From the NCBI RefSeq assembly GCF_006542625.1, contig NW_022097709.1, positions 62,001-126,000 of the forward strand: a stretch of 64,000 bases of DNA, read 5' to 3'. Position numbers and translations under genes: made by a program. Within the stretch, counting starts at the first letter, position 1. Each line of letters begins with the position of its first letter. The stretch is from Nomascus leucogenys (Eukaryota; Chordata; Mammalia; Primates; Hylobatidae). The notes beneath the pieces were generated by a model, which saw only the letters and a program-made list of their open reading frames with translations, made no database searches and had not been told where the DNA came from. Positions 11,691 through 25,300 of the stretch are shown piece after piece.

Positions 11691-14600
11691 ATGGGGTGGA
11701 TTGGAATGGAAAGGAATGGAATGGAAAGGAACGGAATGGAATGCAGTGGATTGGAGTGGAGTGAAGTGGAATGGAAAGGAATGGAAGGGAATGGAATGGA
11801 ATGGAAAGCAATAGCACGGAATAGAATGGAATGGAATGAAATGGAGTTTAGTGGAGTGCAGTGTAGTGGAATGGAGTATAAACGAATGGAATGGAGTGGA
11901 CTACGGTGGAATGGAATGGAATGGAACGGAATGGAGGAGAGTAGATTGCAGTGGAATGTGAAGGAATGGAATGGAGTGGGGTGGAGAAGGGTGGAGTGGA
12001 GTAGAGTAGATTGTAGTAGAATGGAACGGAACAGAATGTAATGGAATGGAATGCAGTGGATTAGATTGGACTGGAGTGGAGTGGAATCGTATTGAATGGA
12101 TGGTAGTGGAATGCAATGGAATGGAGTGGAGTGGAGTCCTTGTAGTGGAATGGAGAAGAAAGGAATGGCGTGGAGTGGAGTGGAATGGAATAGAATTGAA
12201 TGGATTGCAATGTAGTGGAGTGGAGTGGAGTGGAATGGGAAGGAATCGAATGGACAAGACTGTAGTGGAGTGGCATGGAGTGGAATGGAAAGGAAGGGAA
12301 AGGAATAGAATTGAATGCAATGGAATTGAATGGAATGAAATGGAACGGAGTGGAGAATAATGCAGTATAGTGCAGTGGAGTAGAAAGGAATGGAGTGGAG
12401 TGGAGTGGATTGGAATTGATAGGAAAGGAATGGAGTGGAGTTGTGTCGACTGTAATGAGAGGAATGGAATGAAGTGGAGTGGATTGGAGCTAAGTAGTGT
12501 GGATTTGAGTGAAATGGAATGGAATGGAATAGAATGGAAAGGAATGGAAAGGACTGTAGGGTAGTGGACTGGAGTGTATTGGAGTGGAATGGAATGGAAC
12601 GGAATTGAAGGGAATGGAATGGAATGGAATGCAATGGAAAAGAATGGAATGCAATGCAATGGAATGGAATGGTGAAATGAAATGTGAGCTGTGATTGTGC
12701 CACTGAACTCCAGCCTGGGTGACAGAGGGAGTTCCTGTCGAAAGAAAGGAATGGAATGGAATGGAATGGAATTGGATGGAATGGAATGAAGTGGAGTGGA
12801 GTAGAGAGGACTGGAGTGGAGTGGAGTCGAGTGGAATGGAGTGGAAGGGAATGCAATGGAATCGAATGTAGGGGAGTGGAGTTGAGACGAGTTGAGAAGA
12901 ACGGAATGGAGTGGAATTGAATGGATGGGAGTGGAGTGAAGTGCAGTAGAATTGAGTGGAGTTGAGTGTAATGCAGTGGCGAGAGTGGAGTGGAGTAGAA
13001 AATATGGAATGGAATGGAATGGAGTGGTGAAATGAAATGTGAGCTGAGATTCTACTACAGCATTATAGCCTGGGTGACAGAGTGAGATCCTGTAGAAACA
13101 AATGAATGGATTGATATGGAGAGGTATGGAATGTAATGGAATGGAATGGAATGGAATGGAAAGGAATGGAGTGGACTGGAGTGGACTGGAGTGGAATTGA
13201 ATGGACTGGAGTGGAATGGAGTGGATTGGAGTGGAATGGAATGGAATGAAATGGAATTGAATGGAATGGAATGGAATGGTATAGAATGGAATGCAGAAAT
13301 GAAATGTGAGCTGAGATTGTGCCACTGCCCTTCAGCCTGGGTAACAGAGACAGATCCTAACAAAAGAAAGGAATGGAATGGAATGGACAGGAAGAGAATT
13401 GAATGGAATGGAGTGGCGAGGACTGAAGTGGAGTGGAGTGGAAAGGAGTGCAATGCAGTGGAATGCAAACAAATGGAATGGAATGGAATGTATTGCATTG
13501 GAGTGGAATGCAGTGGAATGGAAAGAGTAGAGTAGAGTGGAGTGGATTGAAGTGGAGTGGATTGGAATGGAATGGAATTGAATGGAGTGGATTGGAGAAG
13601 AGTGGGGTGGAGTGGCGTGAAATGGAGATAAATGGGATGGGATGGAATGGAATGGAGTGGCGTGGACTTGAGTGCAGTGGAGTCGAGTGGAGTGGAATGA
13701 ATGAAATGCAATGGGAGAGAATGGGCTTGAGTTGAGTGGAGTGGGTTGGCATTGAGTGGAATGGAATGGAATGGAGTGGGTTGGCTTTGAGTGGAATGGA
13801 ATGGAATGGAGTGGATTGGCGATGATTAGAGTGGAGTGAAATGGAGTGGGCTGGAATGGAATGGAGTGGAAGGGAGTGGAGTGCACTGGAAAAAAGTGGA
13901 ACGGAGTGGAATGAAATGGGATGGATTGGAAAGGAGTGGAGTTGGGTGGAATGTAGTGGAATGGAGTGTAATGGAATGGAGTGGAGTGGAGTGGAGTGGA
14001 GTCGAGTGGAGTCAATTGAAGCAGAATGGAACGGAATGGAATGGGATGGAACGGAACGGAACAGAACGGAACGGAATGGAATGGAATGGAATGGAATGGA
14101 ATAGAATAGTGGGACTAAATGTGGACTGAGATTTCGCAACTGCTCTCCAGCCTGGGTGGCAGAGTGAGATACAGTCAGAAGAAAGGAATGGAATGGAATG
14201 GAATGGAATGGAATGGAATGGAATGGAAAGAAATGGGATGGAATGGAATGGAGTGGAGTGGAGTACAATGGCATGGAATGGAAAGGGATGGAATGGGGTG
14301 GAGAGGAGTGGAGTGTAGCGGAGAGGAGTGGAAAGGAATGGGATGGAAAGGAATATAATGAAGTGGAGTGCAGTGGAGTGGAGTGGAAAAGAATGGTATG
14401 GAAAGGGAGGGAGTGGAGTGGAGTGGAGAGGAAAGGAGTGCAATGGAATGGAGTGGAGTGGAATGGAGTGGAGTGGAGGGGATTCGAATGGAATGGAGTG
14501 GAATGGTATGGAATGGAGTGGTGTAGAGTGGAATGGAGTGGAAAGGAATGGAGATGAGTGGAGTTGAGTAGAGTGAAGTGGAATGGAACGGAATGGTATG

Positions 14601-17600
14601 GAGTTCAGTGTAGTAGGGTGGAGGGGAATGGAGTGGAATGGAATGGAATGGAATGGGGTGGAGTGAAGTGCAGTAGAGTGGAGTGTAATCGAGAAGAATT
14701 GAAAGGTTGAAATGGAATAGAATGGATTGGAGGGGAGTGGAGTGAAGTGGAGTGAAATAGAGTGGAATGGTATGGGATGGAATGGAATGGAGTGTAGTGC
14801 AGTGGAGTCGATTGGAGTGGAAAGCAGTGGAAAGGGGTGGAATGAAATGGGATGAAATGGAATGGACTGGAGTGGAGTGGAGTGCAATGGGGGGTAGGGT
14901 GGAGTGGAGTGGAGAGGAGTGGAGTGGAGTGGAGAGTAGTGGAGTGGAGTGGAGTGGAATATAATTTAATGGAATGGAATGGAATAGAACGGTGAAATGC
15001 AATGTGAGCTGAGATGGTTCCAGTGCACTCCAACATGGATGACAGAATGATATCATGCTGAAAGAAAGGAATGGAAGATATTGGAGTGTAATGGAATGCA
15101 AGGGAGTGGAGTGGAGTGGACTGCAGTGGGATGGAATGGGATGGAATGGAATGGAGTGGAGTGGAGTGGAGTGGAGTAGAGTGGAATGGAATGGAATAGA
15201 ATGGGATTGAATGGAGTGTAGCATAGTGGAGTGGAGTGGAGTGGACTGGAATGTAATAGATTTGAAGGGAATGAAATGGAATGGAATGCTATGGAATAGA
15301 ATGAAATGGAACGCAATGGGAAGGAATGGTGAAATGAAATGTGAGCTGAGAATGTTCCACTGCACTCCAGCCTGGGTGACAGAGTGAGATCCTCTCAAAA
15401 CACACGAACGGAATGGAATGGAATGGAATGGAATGGAAGAGAAAGAAATGGAATGAGGTGGAGCAGAGTGGAGTGGAGTGGAATGGAGTGGAATGCAATG
15501 GGACGGAATGTTATGGAATCGTGAAATGAAATGTGACCTGAGACTGTGCCACTGCACTCCAGCCTGGCTGAGAGAGTGAGATCCTGCCAAAAGAAAGGAA
15601 TGTAACGGAATGGATTGGAGTGGAGTGCAATGGTGTGGAATGGAATGGAGTGGAGTTGAGTGGAGTAGAGTGTAGTGTAGTGGAGTGGAGTGGAGTGGAA
15701 TGGAGTGTGGAGAAGTGAAGTGGATTGGAATAGAATGGGATGGAATGGAATGGAATTTTGAAATGACACATCAGCTGAGATTAAGGCACTACACTATATG
15801 CTGGGTGACAGAGTGAGACCCTGTTGAGTGAAAGGAATGGAATGGAATGGAGTGGAAAGGGATCGAATGGAATGAAATGTAGTGGAGAGGAGTGGAGAGG
15901 TTTGAAGTGGAGTGGAGTGGAATGCAGATGGAATGTGATGGAATTGAATGGATTGGTGTGGAGTAGAGTGGAGTTGAAGGGAGTGGAACGGAATGTAAAG
16001 AAATATAATGGAGAGGAGTGCAGTGGAATTGAGATGAGTGGAGTGGAGTGGAGGGCACTAGAATGGAATTGGATGGTAAGGAATGGAGTAGAGTGGATTA
16101 GACTGCAGTGGAGTGGAATGGAGTGTAATAGAATAGGATGGAATGGAATGGAGTGGAGTGGAGAGGAGTCGAGTGCAGTGGAGTGCAGAGTAGTGGAATG
16201 GAGTGGAGTAGAATGGGATGGAATGGAAGGGGGGGAATGGAGTGCAGTGGACTGGAGTGGAATCGACGGGAATGGAATGGAATGGAATGTAGAGGAATGG
16301 AGCGCAGTCCAGTGAGTGGAGTGCAGTGGCATCGCTTGGTTTGGAATGGAATTGAATGGAATGCAGTGGATTGGAGTTGAGTGGAGCAGAGTGGAATGGA
16401 ATGGGATGGAATGGAATGGAATGGAAGATGGAATGGAATGGAATGGAATGGAATGGTGAATGGAATGGAATGGTGAATGGAATAGAATGGAATGGAATGG
16501 AAGGGTGAAATGAAATGTGGGCTGAGATTGTACAACTGCATTCCAGCCTGGGTGACAGAGTGAGATCCTGTCAAAAGAAAAGAAGGAAATGGAAAGGAGT
16601 GGAATGGAACGGAATCAAATAGAAACGAATGGAATGGAATAGAGTGGAGTGGAGTGGGATGGCATGGAAAGGAAAGGGATGGAATTGAGTGGAAAGGAGT
16701 GGAATGGAATGGGATGGATTGCACAGTAATGAAGTGGAGTGCAGTGGAGTGGAGTGGAAAGGAATGGGATGGAATGAAATGCCATGGAGTGGAGTGGAGC
16801 ACAGTGCATTGGTATGGAATGGAGTGGAATGGAATGGAGTGGAGTGGAGAGGAGTGGAGCGGAATGGAATGGAATGGTATGGATTTGTGTGGAGCATAGT
16901 GGAGTAGAGTGGAATGGAGGGAAAGTAATGGAGAGGAGTGGTGCTGAGTAGAGTGGAGTGGAATGGAATGGAATCATATGGAGAGGAGTGGAGTGTAATG
17001 AAGTGGAGTGAAGTGGAATGTAATGGAATGGAATGGGATGGAATGTAATGGAATGGAGTGGAGTGCAGTTCAGTGGAGTTGAGAGGAAAGGAGTAGAATG
17101 GAAAGCGATGAAATGGAATAGAATGGATTGGAGGGGAGTGGAGTGGAGTCCAATAGAGTGGAATAGGAAGAGATGGAATGGAATGGAGTGTAGTTGAGTG
17201 GAGTCGACTGTAGTGGAATGGAGTGGAAAGGAGTGAAATGGAATGGGATGGAATGGAGGAAAATGGAATGGGATGGAATGGAATGGACTGGAGTGGAGTG
17301 GAGTGGAGTGGAATGGAATGGATTACAGTTTAGTGGAGTGGAGTGGAGTGGAATGAATGGAATGGAATGGAACGGTGAAATGAAATGTGAGCTGAGATTG
17401 TGCCACTGCACTCCAGCCTGGCTGAGAGAATGAGATCCTGAAGAAAGAAAGGAAAGTAATCGAGTGTATTGTAGTGGAGAGGAATGGAATTGGATGGAAT
17501 GTAGTGGAGTGGAGTGGAGTGAAATGGAATGGAATGGAATGGAATGGAATGGAATGGAATGGAATGGAATGGAATAGAGAGTAGTGGTTTGGAATGGAGT

Positions 17601-19639
17601 GGACTGGAGTGGAATGGATTGGAAGGATTGGAATGGAATGGAGTGGAGTGCAGTGGAGTGGAGTGGAGTGGAAAGGGATGGAATGGAATGGAGTGGAGTG
17701 GAGTGGAGTACAGTAGGGTAGAGTGGATTGGAGTGAAATGGAATGGCATGGAACAGAATGAAATGCAAGGGAATGGAATGAAATGCAATGCATTGGAATT
17801 GAATGGTGAAATGAAATGTGAGCTGAGATTGTGTCACAGCCCTCCAGCCTCAGTAACAGTGAAATATTGTCAAAACAAACGAATTGAATGGAATGCAATT
17901 GAATGGAATGGAGTGGAATGCAGTGGAATGGAATGGAGTGGAGTGGAGTATAATGGAGTGGAGAGGAGTGGGTAGGAATGCAATGATGGAAATGGAAAGA
18001 AATGGTGAAATGAAATGTGAGCAGTGATTCTGCCACTGCACTATAGCCTGGGTGACAGAGTGAGGGCATGACGAAAGGAAGGAGTAGAAGTGAATGCTGT
18101 GGAATAGAATGGGCTGGAATAGAGTGGAACAGAGAGGAGAGGAGTGGAATGTAGTGTAGTGGAGTAGGGTGGAATGAAGAGGAGATCAAATGGAATTGAG
18201 TGGAGTGGATTGCAGTGGAGTGGAGAGGAATGGAATGGAATGGAAAGCAATGGAATGCAATGGAATGGAAAGCATTGGAATGGAATGGAATGGGATGGAA
18301 TGGAATGGAATGGAGGGGAGTGGTGTGGAGTCGAGTGGATTTGAGTGGAATACAGTGGAATGCAATGTGTTAGAATGGAATGGACTGGAATGGAGTGGAG
18401 GGGAGTGGATGGAGTGGAATGCATTGGAATGGAATGGAGTGCAGTGAAGAGGAGTGGAGTGGAGTAGAGTGAAATAGAATGAAATGGAATGGAATGGATT
18501 ATAATGGAATGGAATTGAATGGAATGGTGAAATGAATTGTGCGCAGAAATTGTGCCACTGCACTTCAGCCTGCCTGATAGAGTGAGATGCTTTCGAAAGA
18601 AAGGAATGGAATAGAATGGAGAAGAATAGAAAGGAATGGAATGGTATGGAATGGAATGGAATGGAATGGAATGGAATGGAATGGAATGGAATGGAATGGA
18701 ATGGAATGGAATGGAATACAGTAGAGTAGAGTGGATTGGTTTGCAGTGGAGTGGAGTAGAGTGGAGTCGAATGGGATTGCATGGAATATAATGGAGTGGA
18801 GTGGAGTGGAGTTGAATGCAGTGGAATGGAATGTGGTGGAATGGAATGCATTGAAATGGAGTGGACTGCAGTGAGCTGGAGTGGACTGCAGTGGAGTGGA
18901 ATGGAGTAGAATGGAATGGGCTGGATTGGAGAGGAGTGGAGTGGGTTGGACTGGAGTGGAATGGAATGGAATGGAATGTAGTGTAATGGAGTGGACTGGA
19001 GTGCAGTGCTGTTGAGAGGAGTGAAGTGGAGTGCATTGCAATGGAGTACGCAAGAATGGAATGCAATGGTGTGGAGTGGACTGTAATGTATTCTCATAGA
19101 ATGGAATGGAGTGGAAAGGAATAAGGTGGACTGGGTGGGATGGAGTGGAATGGAGTGGAATGCAATGGAGAGGAGTGCAGTGGAATGGAGTGGAGTGGAG
19201 TAGAGTTGAATGGAATGCAATGGAATGCAATGAAGTGGAGTGGAATGGAACGGTGAAATGAAATGTTTGCGGAGATGTTTCCAATGCACTCCAGCATGGG
19301 ATACAGAGTGAGATCCTCTCAAAGGAAAGGAATGGAATGGAATGGAGTGTAATAGGATGGAATGGAGTGGAGAGGACGGGAGAGGAGTGGAGTGGAGTGG
19401 AGTGTAATGGAATGGGATGGATTGGGATGGAGTGGGGTAGTGTCAACACGAGTGGAATGGACTGGAAAGGAATGGAGTGGAATGGAGTGTAGTAGAGTGG
19501 ACTGGAGTGGAAAGAAGTGGAGTGGAATGAAGTGGAGAGCAATGGAATGGAATGGAATGGAGAACAGTGGTGTTGAGTAGAGTGGAATGGGGTGGAAGAA
19601 ATTGGTGTACAGTGGAGTGGAGTAGAGTGCAATGGAAAG

Positions 19640-20290
19640 GAATGGGATGGAATGGTATGGAATGGAATGGAATGGAAGGGAATGGAATGGAATGTAATGG
19701 AATGGAATGGAAAGGAATGGAATGGAAAGGAATGGAGTGGAGTGGAGTGGAATGGAGTGGAATTCAATGAGATGAAATGGAATGGAGAGGAGTGGAGTTG
19801 AGGGGAGTGGAACGGCGTGGAAAAAAATGGAGTGGAGTGGAGTGGAATGGAGTGGAGTGCAATGGAATGGAATGGAGTGGTGAAATGAAATGGGAACTCA
19901 CATTGTGCCACTACACTCCAGCCTTGGAGACAGAGGGTGATACTGTCTCAAGAAAGGAATTGAATTGAATGGAGTGGAATGGAATGGAAAGGAATGGAAT
20001 GGAAGTGAGAGGAGTGGAGGGGAATCCAGTGGAGAGGACTGGAGTGGATTTTAATGGAGTGGAATTTTATGGGATTGTATGGAATGGAGAGGAGTGGTGC
20101 GGAGTTAAGTGGAGTGGAGTGGAGTGGACTAGAGTGGAGTGGAATGGAGTGAAATGGATTGGGATGGAATGTAATGAAGTCAAATGGAGAGGAGTGTGGT
20201 GGAGTAGAGTGGAGTGGTGTGGAATGGAATGGAGTGTAGTGGTGTTTCATGGAGTAGAGTGCAGTGGAGTTTAGTGAAAAGGAATGGAAC
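19640..20290 (+). repeat. Segment of HOR copy 1 (about 650 bp) missing from copy 2
   Basis: Copies 1 and 2 read alike up to about 19,637 and 31,490. Copy 1 then has roughly 650 extra bases containing the islet at 19,880 before both copies resume at the islets at 20,318 and 31,534. The islet-to-islet distance 19,252-20,318 is 1,066 bp, against 414 bp for 31,120-31,534. This is either a deletion in copy 2 or an insertion in copy 1; copy 3 ends before this point and cannot decide. Confidence 0.75.
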
Positions 20291-22240
20291 GGAATGGAAT
20301 GGAATGGAATGGAATGGAGAAAATAAATGTGAGCTGAGATTGAGCCACTACACTCCAGCCTGGCTGACAGAATGAGATCCTGTCAAATAAAGGAATGGCA
20401 TCTAATGGAATGGAATAGAATGGAGTGCAGTGGAGTGGATTGGAATGGAGTGGAATGGAATGGAATGGAATGGAATGGAATGGATTGTAGTGGAGTGGAA
20501 TGGAATGGAATGGATTGTATTGGAGTGGACTGGAATGGAATGGAGTTGAATAGAGTGGAATGGAATGGGATGGAATGGAATTTAATGGAGTGGAGTCTAG
20601 TGAAGATGACTGGAGTTGAATGGAATGGAAAGGAATGGAATGGGATGGAATTGAATGGACTGGTGTGGAGTGGAGTGGGGTGGAGGGGAGTAGAGAGAAG
20701 AGAAGTGGACTAGAATGGAGTAGAATGGCATCAGATGGAATGGAATGGAGTGGAGTGGACTGCAGTGGAATGTAGTGGAATGGAGAGGACTGGAATGGAA
20801 TGCAATGGGATGGAATGTAACAGAGTGTAGGGGAGTGGAGTGGAGAGGAGTGGAATGGGGTGGAATGGAGTGGAATACAATGGAGTAGAGTGGAGTGGAG
20901 TGGAGATGAATGGAATGGAATGGGATGGAATGGAATGGAGTGGAGGGGAGTGGAATGGGGTGGATTGGAGAAGAGAGGATAGTAGTGGACTGGAATGGAG
21001 TGGAATGGAATGGGATGGAACAGAATGGAGTGGAGTGGATTGGATTGGATTGGAGTGGAATGAAGTGGAATGGATTGGAATGGAGTGGAATGGAGGGGAT
21101 TAGAGTTGAGTGGAATAGAACAGAAAGGAATGGAATGGAATGGAACTGAAAGGAATGGAATGGAAAGGTGAAATGAAATATGAGCTGACATTGTGCCACT
21201 GCCCTCCAGCGTTGCTGACAGAGTTAGATTCCATTGAAAGAAAGAATGGAATGGAATGGAGTGGAATGGGATGGAATGGATGGAATGCAGTTGAGTGGAG
21301 TGGACAGGAAAGGAGTGAGTGGAGTGGAATGGAGTCTAATGTTGTTAAATGGAATGGGAAGGAATGGAATGGATTGGCATGGATTGGAATGGAATGGAAT
21401 GGAATGGAGTTCAGTGGAGTGGAGTGTTGTGGATTGGAGTGGACTGCAGTGGAATGGAATGGGATGGAATGGGATGAAATGGAATGGAATGGAATGGAAT
21501 GGATTGGAGTGGAGTGGAGTGGAGGGTATTGGACTGGAGTGGAGTAGAGTGGAATGGAGTGGCATGGAATGCAATGGTGGGCAGTGGGGTGCAGTGGAGT
21601 TGAATGGAGTGGAATGGAAGGGAGTGGAGTGGAGTAGAGTGGAGTGGAGTAGAGTGGAGTGGAGTGGAGTGGATTGAAGTGGAATGGAATGAAATAGAAG
21701 AGAATGAAATGGAAAGAAATGGTGAAATGAATCGTATGCAGAGATTGTGCCACTGCACTGAAGCCTGGGTGACGGAGAGGGAACCTGTCAAAAGAAATGA
21801 ATAGAATGCAATGGAGTCAAATGGAATGGAATGGAACAGAATGGAGTGGAGTGGATTAGAAAGGAGTGGAATGGAGTGGAATGTAATAGGAGTTCAATGG
21901 AATGGAGTGGAGTGGATTGGAGTGGACAGGAGTGGAGAGGACTTGAAATGTAATGTAATGGAATGGGATGGAATGGAGTGGAGTGGAGTGGAGGAGTGGA
22001 GTTGAGTGGAGTGGAGTGAGTGAAGTGGTATGGGATGGAATGGAGTAGATTGAAGTGGATTGGACTGGAATGGATAGGAGTGAAGCGAAGTGGGGTCTAG
22101 TGTAGTGGAGTGGCGTGGAGTGGAGTGGAATGGAATGGAATGGATGGGTTGAAATGGGATGGACTGCACTGGAGTGGAGTGGAATGGAGTAAATTGGAAT
22201 GGACTGGATTGGAATGGAATTAAATGGAATGAAGTGGAAT

Positions 22241-22300
22241 GGAGTGGAGTGGAGTGAACTAGAGTGGAGTGGAGTGAACTAGAGTGGAGTGGAGTGAACT
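22241..22300 (+). repeat. Three tandem copies of a 20-bp unit
   Basis: The 20-mer ending GGAGTGAACT occurs at 22,241, 22,261 and 22,281; the first copy differs at its left edge. The unit is four pentamers long with one GAACT variant and lies within HOR copy 1. It is not obvious at the matching place of copy 2. Confidence 0.85.
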
Positions 22301-25300
22301 AGAGTGTAATGGAATTTAGAGGAATGGAAGGGAATGGGATGCAGCGGAGTGGAGTGGAGTGAAGTGGAATGGAGTGGAATGGAATGTAGAGGAGTGGAGT
22401 GAAGTGGAGTGGAGTGAAATCAAAAGTAATGGAATGAAATGGAATGGAATGGAATGGTGAAATGAAATGTGAGCTGAAATTGTGCCACTCCACTTCAGGC
22501 TTGGTGACAGAGAGGAATCCTGTTGAAAGACAAGAATGGAAAGTAATGGAGAGGAATGGAATGTAATGTAATGGAGTGGAGTGGAGTGGAGTGTAATGGA
22601 GTTGAATGGAATGGGAGGGAATGGAATGGAGTGGAGTGGAGTGGATTGAGTGAAGTAGAGTGGATTGGAATAGAGTGGAATGGAATAGAATGGAATGGAA
22701 AGAAGTGGTGTGGAGTGGAGTTGACTGCGGAGGAATGGAGTGGAATGGAAAAGAGTGGAGTGGTGTTCAGTGGAGTGGAGTGGAATGGAATGGAATGGAA
22801 TGGAGTGGAGTGGAGTGGAATGGGGTGGGGTGGGGTCCAAAGTTTGAAACGGAATGGAATGAAGAGGAGTGTAGTGGAGTGGAATGGAGTGGAATGCAAT
22901 ACGATGGAATGGAGTGGAGTGGAGTGGTGTAGAGTACAGTGCAGTGGACTGGAGTGGAGTGGAATTGAGTGGAGTAGAATTGAGTTTAATGGAGTGGAAC
23001 AGAATGCAAGGGTATGTGATGGAGTCTAGTGGATTGGAGTGGAATGGAATGGAGTAGAATGGAATGGAATAATGGAATGGATTAGAATGGATTGGAATGG
23101 AATGGAATGGAATGGAATGGAATGGATGGAATGGAATGGAATAGAATGGCATGGTGAAATGAAAGGTGAGCTGACATTGTGCCAATGTACTCCAGCCTGG
23201 GTGACAGAGAGAGATTCTGTTGAAAGAAAGGAATGGAATGGAATGGAGTGGAATGGAATACAATCGAATGGAATGGAATGGAACGGAACAGAAAGGAATG
23301 GAATGGAATGGAATGGAATGGAATGGAATGGAATGGAATGGAATACAAAAGAATCGAATGGTCAAATGAAATGTGAGCTGAGATTGTGCCACTGCACTGT
23401 GGCTAGAGTGACAGAGTGAGATCCTGATGAAAGAAAGGAATGGAATAGAATGGAGTGGAATGGAAAGGAATGGAATGTAGTGTAGTGGAGTGAAGTGTAA
23501 TGGGATGGGATGGAATGGACTGGAATGGAGTGGAATGGAGTTGAGTGGAGTGGAATGGAATGGAAAGGAATGGAAAGGACTGTAGGGTGGTGGAGTGGAG
23601 TGTATTGGAGTAGAATGGAATGGAATTGAAGGGAATGGAATGGAATGGAATGCAATGGAAAAGAATTGAATGGAATGCAATGGAATGGAACGGTGAAATG
23701 AAATGTGAGCTGAGATTGTGCCACTGCATTCCAGCCTGGGTGACAGAGTGAGATCCTGTTGAAAGAAATGAATGGGATGGAATGGAATGAAGGGGACTGG
23801 AGTGGAGAGGATTGCAGTGGAGTGGAGTTGAGTGGAATGGAGTGGAAGGGAATGTGATGGAAAAGAATGGAGAGGAGTGGAGTTGAGTCGGGTGGAGAAG
23901 AGTGGAATGGAGTGGAATGGAATAAATGGGAGTTTAGTGGAGTGCAGTAGAGAGGAGTAGACTCGAGTGCAATGGAGTGGCAAGCACTAGAGTGGAGTAG
24001 AATATAACGGAATGGAATGGAATGGAATGGAATGGTGAAATGAAATGTGACCTGATATTCTACTACAGCATTATAGCCTAGGTGACAGAGTGAGATCCTG
24101 TAGAAACAAAGGAATGGATTGGTATGGAGAGGTACGGAATGGAATGCAATGTAATGGAATGGAATGGAATGGAATGGAATGGAATGGAATGGAATGGAAA
24201 GGAATGGAGTGGAGTGGAGTGGAATTGAATGGACTGGAGTGGAATGGAGTGGATTGGAGTGGAGTGGAATGGAATGGAATGCAGTGGAATTGAATTGAAT
24301 GGAATGGAATGCAATGGTATAGAATGGAATGCAGAAATGAAATGTGAGCTGAGATTGTGCCACTGCCCTTCAGCATGGGTGACAGAGTCAGATCCGAAGA
24401 AAGAAAGGAATGGAATGGAATGGACAGGAATAGAATTGAATGGAATGGAGTGGAGAGGACTGAAGTGGAGTGGAGTGGAAAGGAGTGCAATGCAGTGGAA
24501 TGGAATGGAGTGGACTAGAGTGGAGTGGATTGAAGAGAAGTGGATTGGAATGGAATGGAGTGGATTGGAGAAGAGTGGGGTGGAGTGGCATGGAATGGAG
24601 ATAAATGGGATGGGAAGGAATGGAATGGAGTGGTGTGGACTTGAGTCCAGTGGAGTCAAGTGGAGTGGAATGAATGAAATGCAATGGGAGAGAATGTGCT
24701 TGAGTTGAGTGGAGTGGGTGGGCATTGACTGGAATGCAATGGAACGGAATGGAATGGATTGAAATGGAGTGGAGTGGCGATGATTGGAGTGGAGTGGAAT
24801 GGAGTGGGTTGGATTAGAATGGAGAGGAATGGAGTGGAAGGGAGTGTAGTGGACTGGAAAAAACTGGAATGGAGGGGAATGGAATGGGATGGAATGGAAT
24901 GGAGTGAAGTTTGGTGGAATGTAGTGGAATGGAGTAAAATTGAATGGAGTGGAGTGGAGTGGATTGAAGCAGAATTGAGTGGAACGAAATGGAATGGAAT
25001 GGAATGGAATGGAATGGAATGGAATGGAATGGAATGGAATAGTGAAACGAAATGTGGACTGAGATTTTGCAACTGCACTCCAGCCTGGGTGACACAGTGA
25101 GATACTGTTGAAAGAATGGAATGGAATGGAATGGAATGGAATGGAATGGAATGGAATGGAATGACGTGGAGTAGAGTGAATTGGCATGGAATGGAAAAGG
25201 ATGGATTGGGATGGAGAGGAGTGGAGTGGAGAGGAGTGGAATGGAATGGGATGGAAAGGACTATAATGAAGTGGAGTGGAGTGGAGTGGAGTGGAGTGGA

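Larger units (their letters stand above)
1..12550 (+). repeat. Diverged (GGAAT)n satellite, HSat2/HSat3 class, islet-poor subfamily
   Basis: The stretch is an almost unbroken run of GGAAT and its common variant GGAGT on the plus strand, with scattered substitutions (GGAAC, GCAAT, GAAAG). It differs from the satellite to its right in two ways. It contains only two Alu-derived islets, at 2,621 and 3,987. It also contains a recurring box beginning AGTGCAGTGTAGTGGAATGG and continuing into AGTAGAAAGGAATGG. Clear or degenerate copies lie near 293, 545, 683, 888, 1,498, 2,384, 2,880, 3,742, 4,184, 4,490, 6,015, 6,655, 6,870, 7,500, 7,880, 8,510, 8,850, 9,330, 10,020, 10,630, 11,010, 11,505, 11,855 and 12,135. 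The irregular 100-600 bp spacing suggests an old, eroded higher-order unit. No gene is supported: all six frames are open by virtue of the pentamer. The class assignment rests on the pentamer and is secure; the exact subfamily is not. Confidence 0.93.
12551..23576 (+). repeat. Higher-order repeat copy 1 (about 11.0 kb) of islet-bearing (GGAAT)n satellite
   Basis: The pentamer satellite is interrupted by 21 Alu-tail islets of about 78 bp. They start at 12,672; 13,026; 13,295; 14,109; 14,991; 15,329; 15,521; 15,758; 16,504; 17,374; 17,805; 18,004; 18,526; 19,252; 19,880; 20,318; 21,168; 21,722; 22,456; 23,153; and 23,360. I set the unit start at the landmark GGACTGTAGG, found at 12,551 and 23,577 and as TGACTGTAGG at 34,093. 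Each islet has private substitutions (for example TTAAGGCACTACACTATATG at 15,758 and GTACAACTGCATTCCAGCC at 16,504). These recur in the same order in copy 2, which proves that the unit is a true higher-order repeat and not a chance spacing. No gene is present. Confidence 0.9.
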
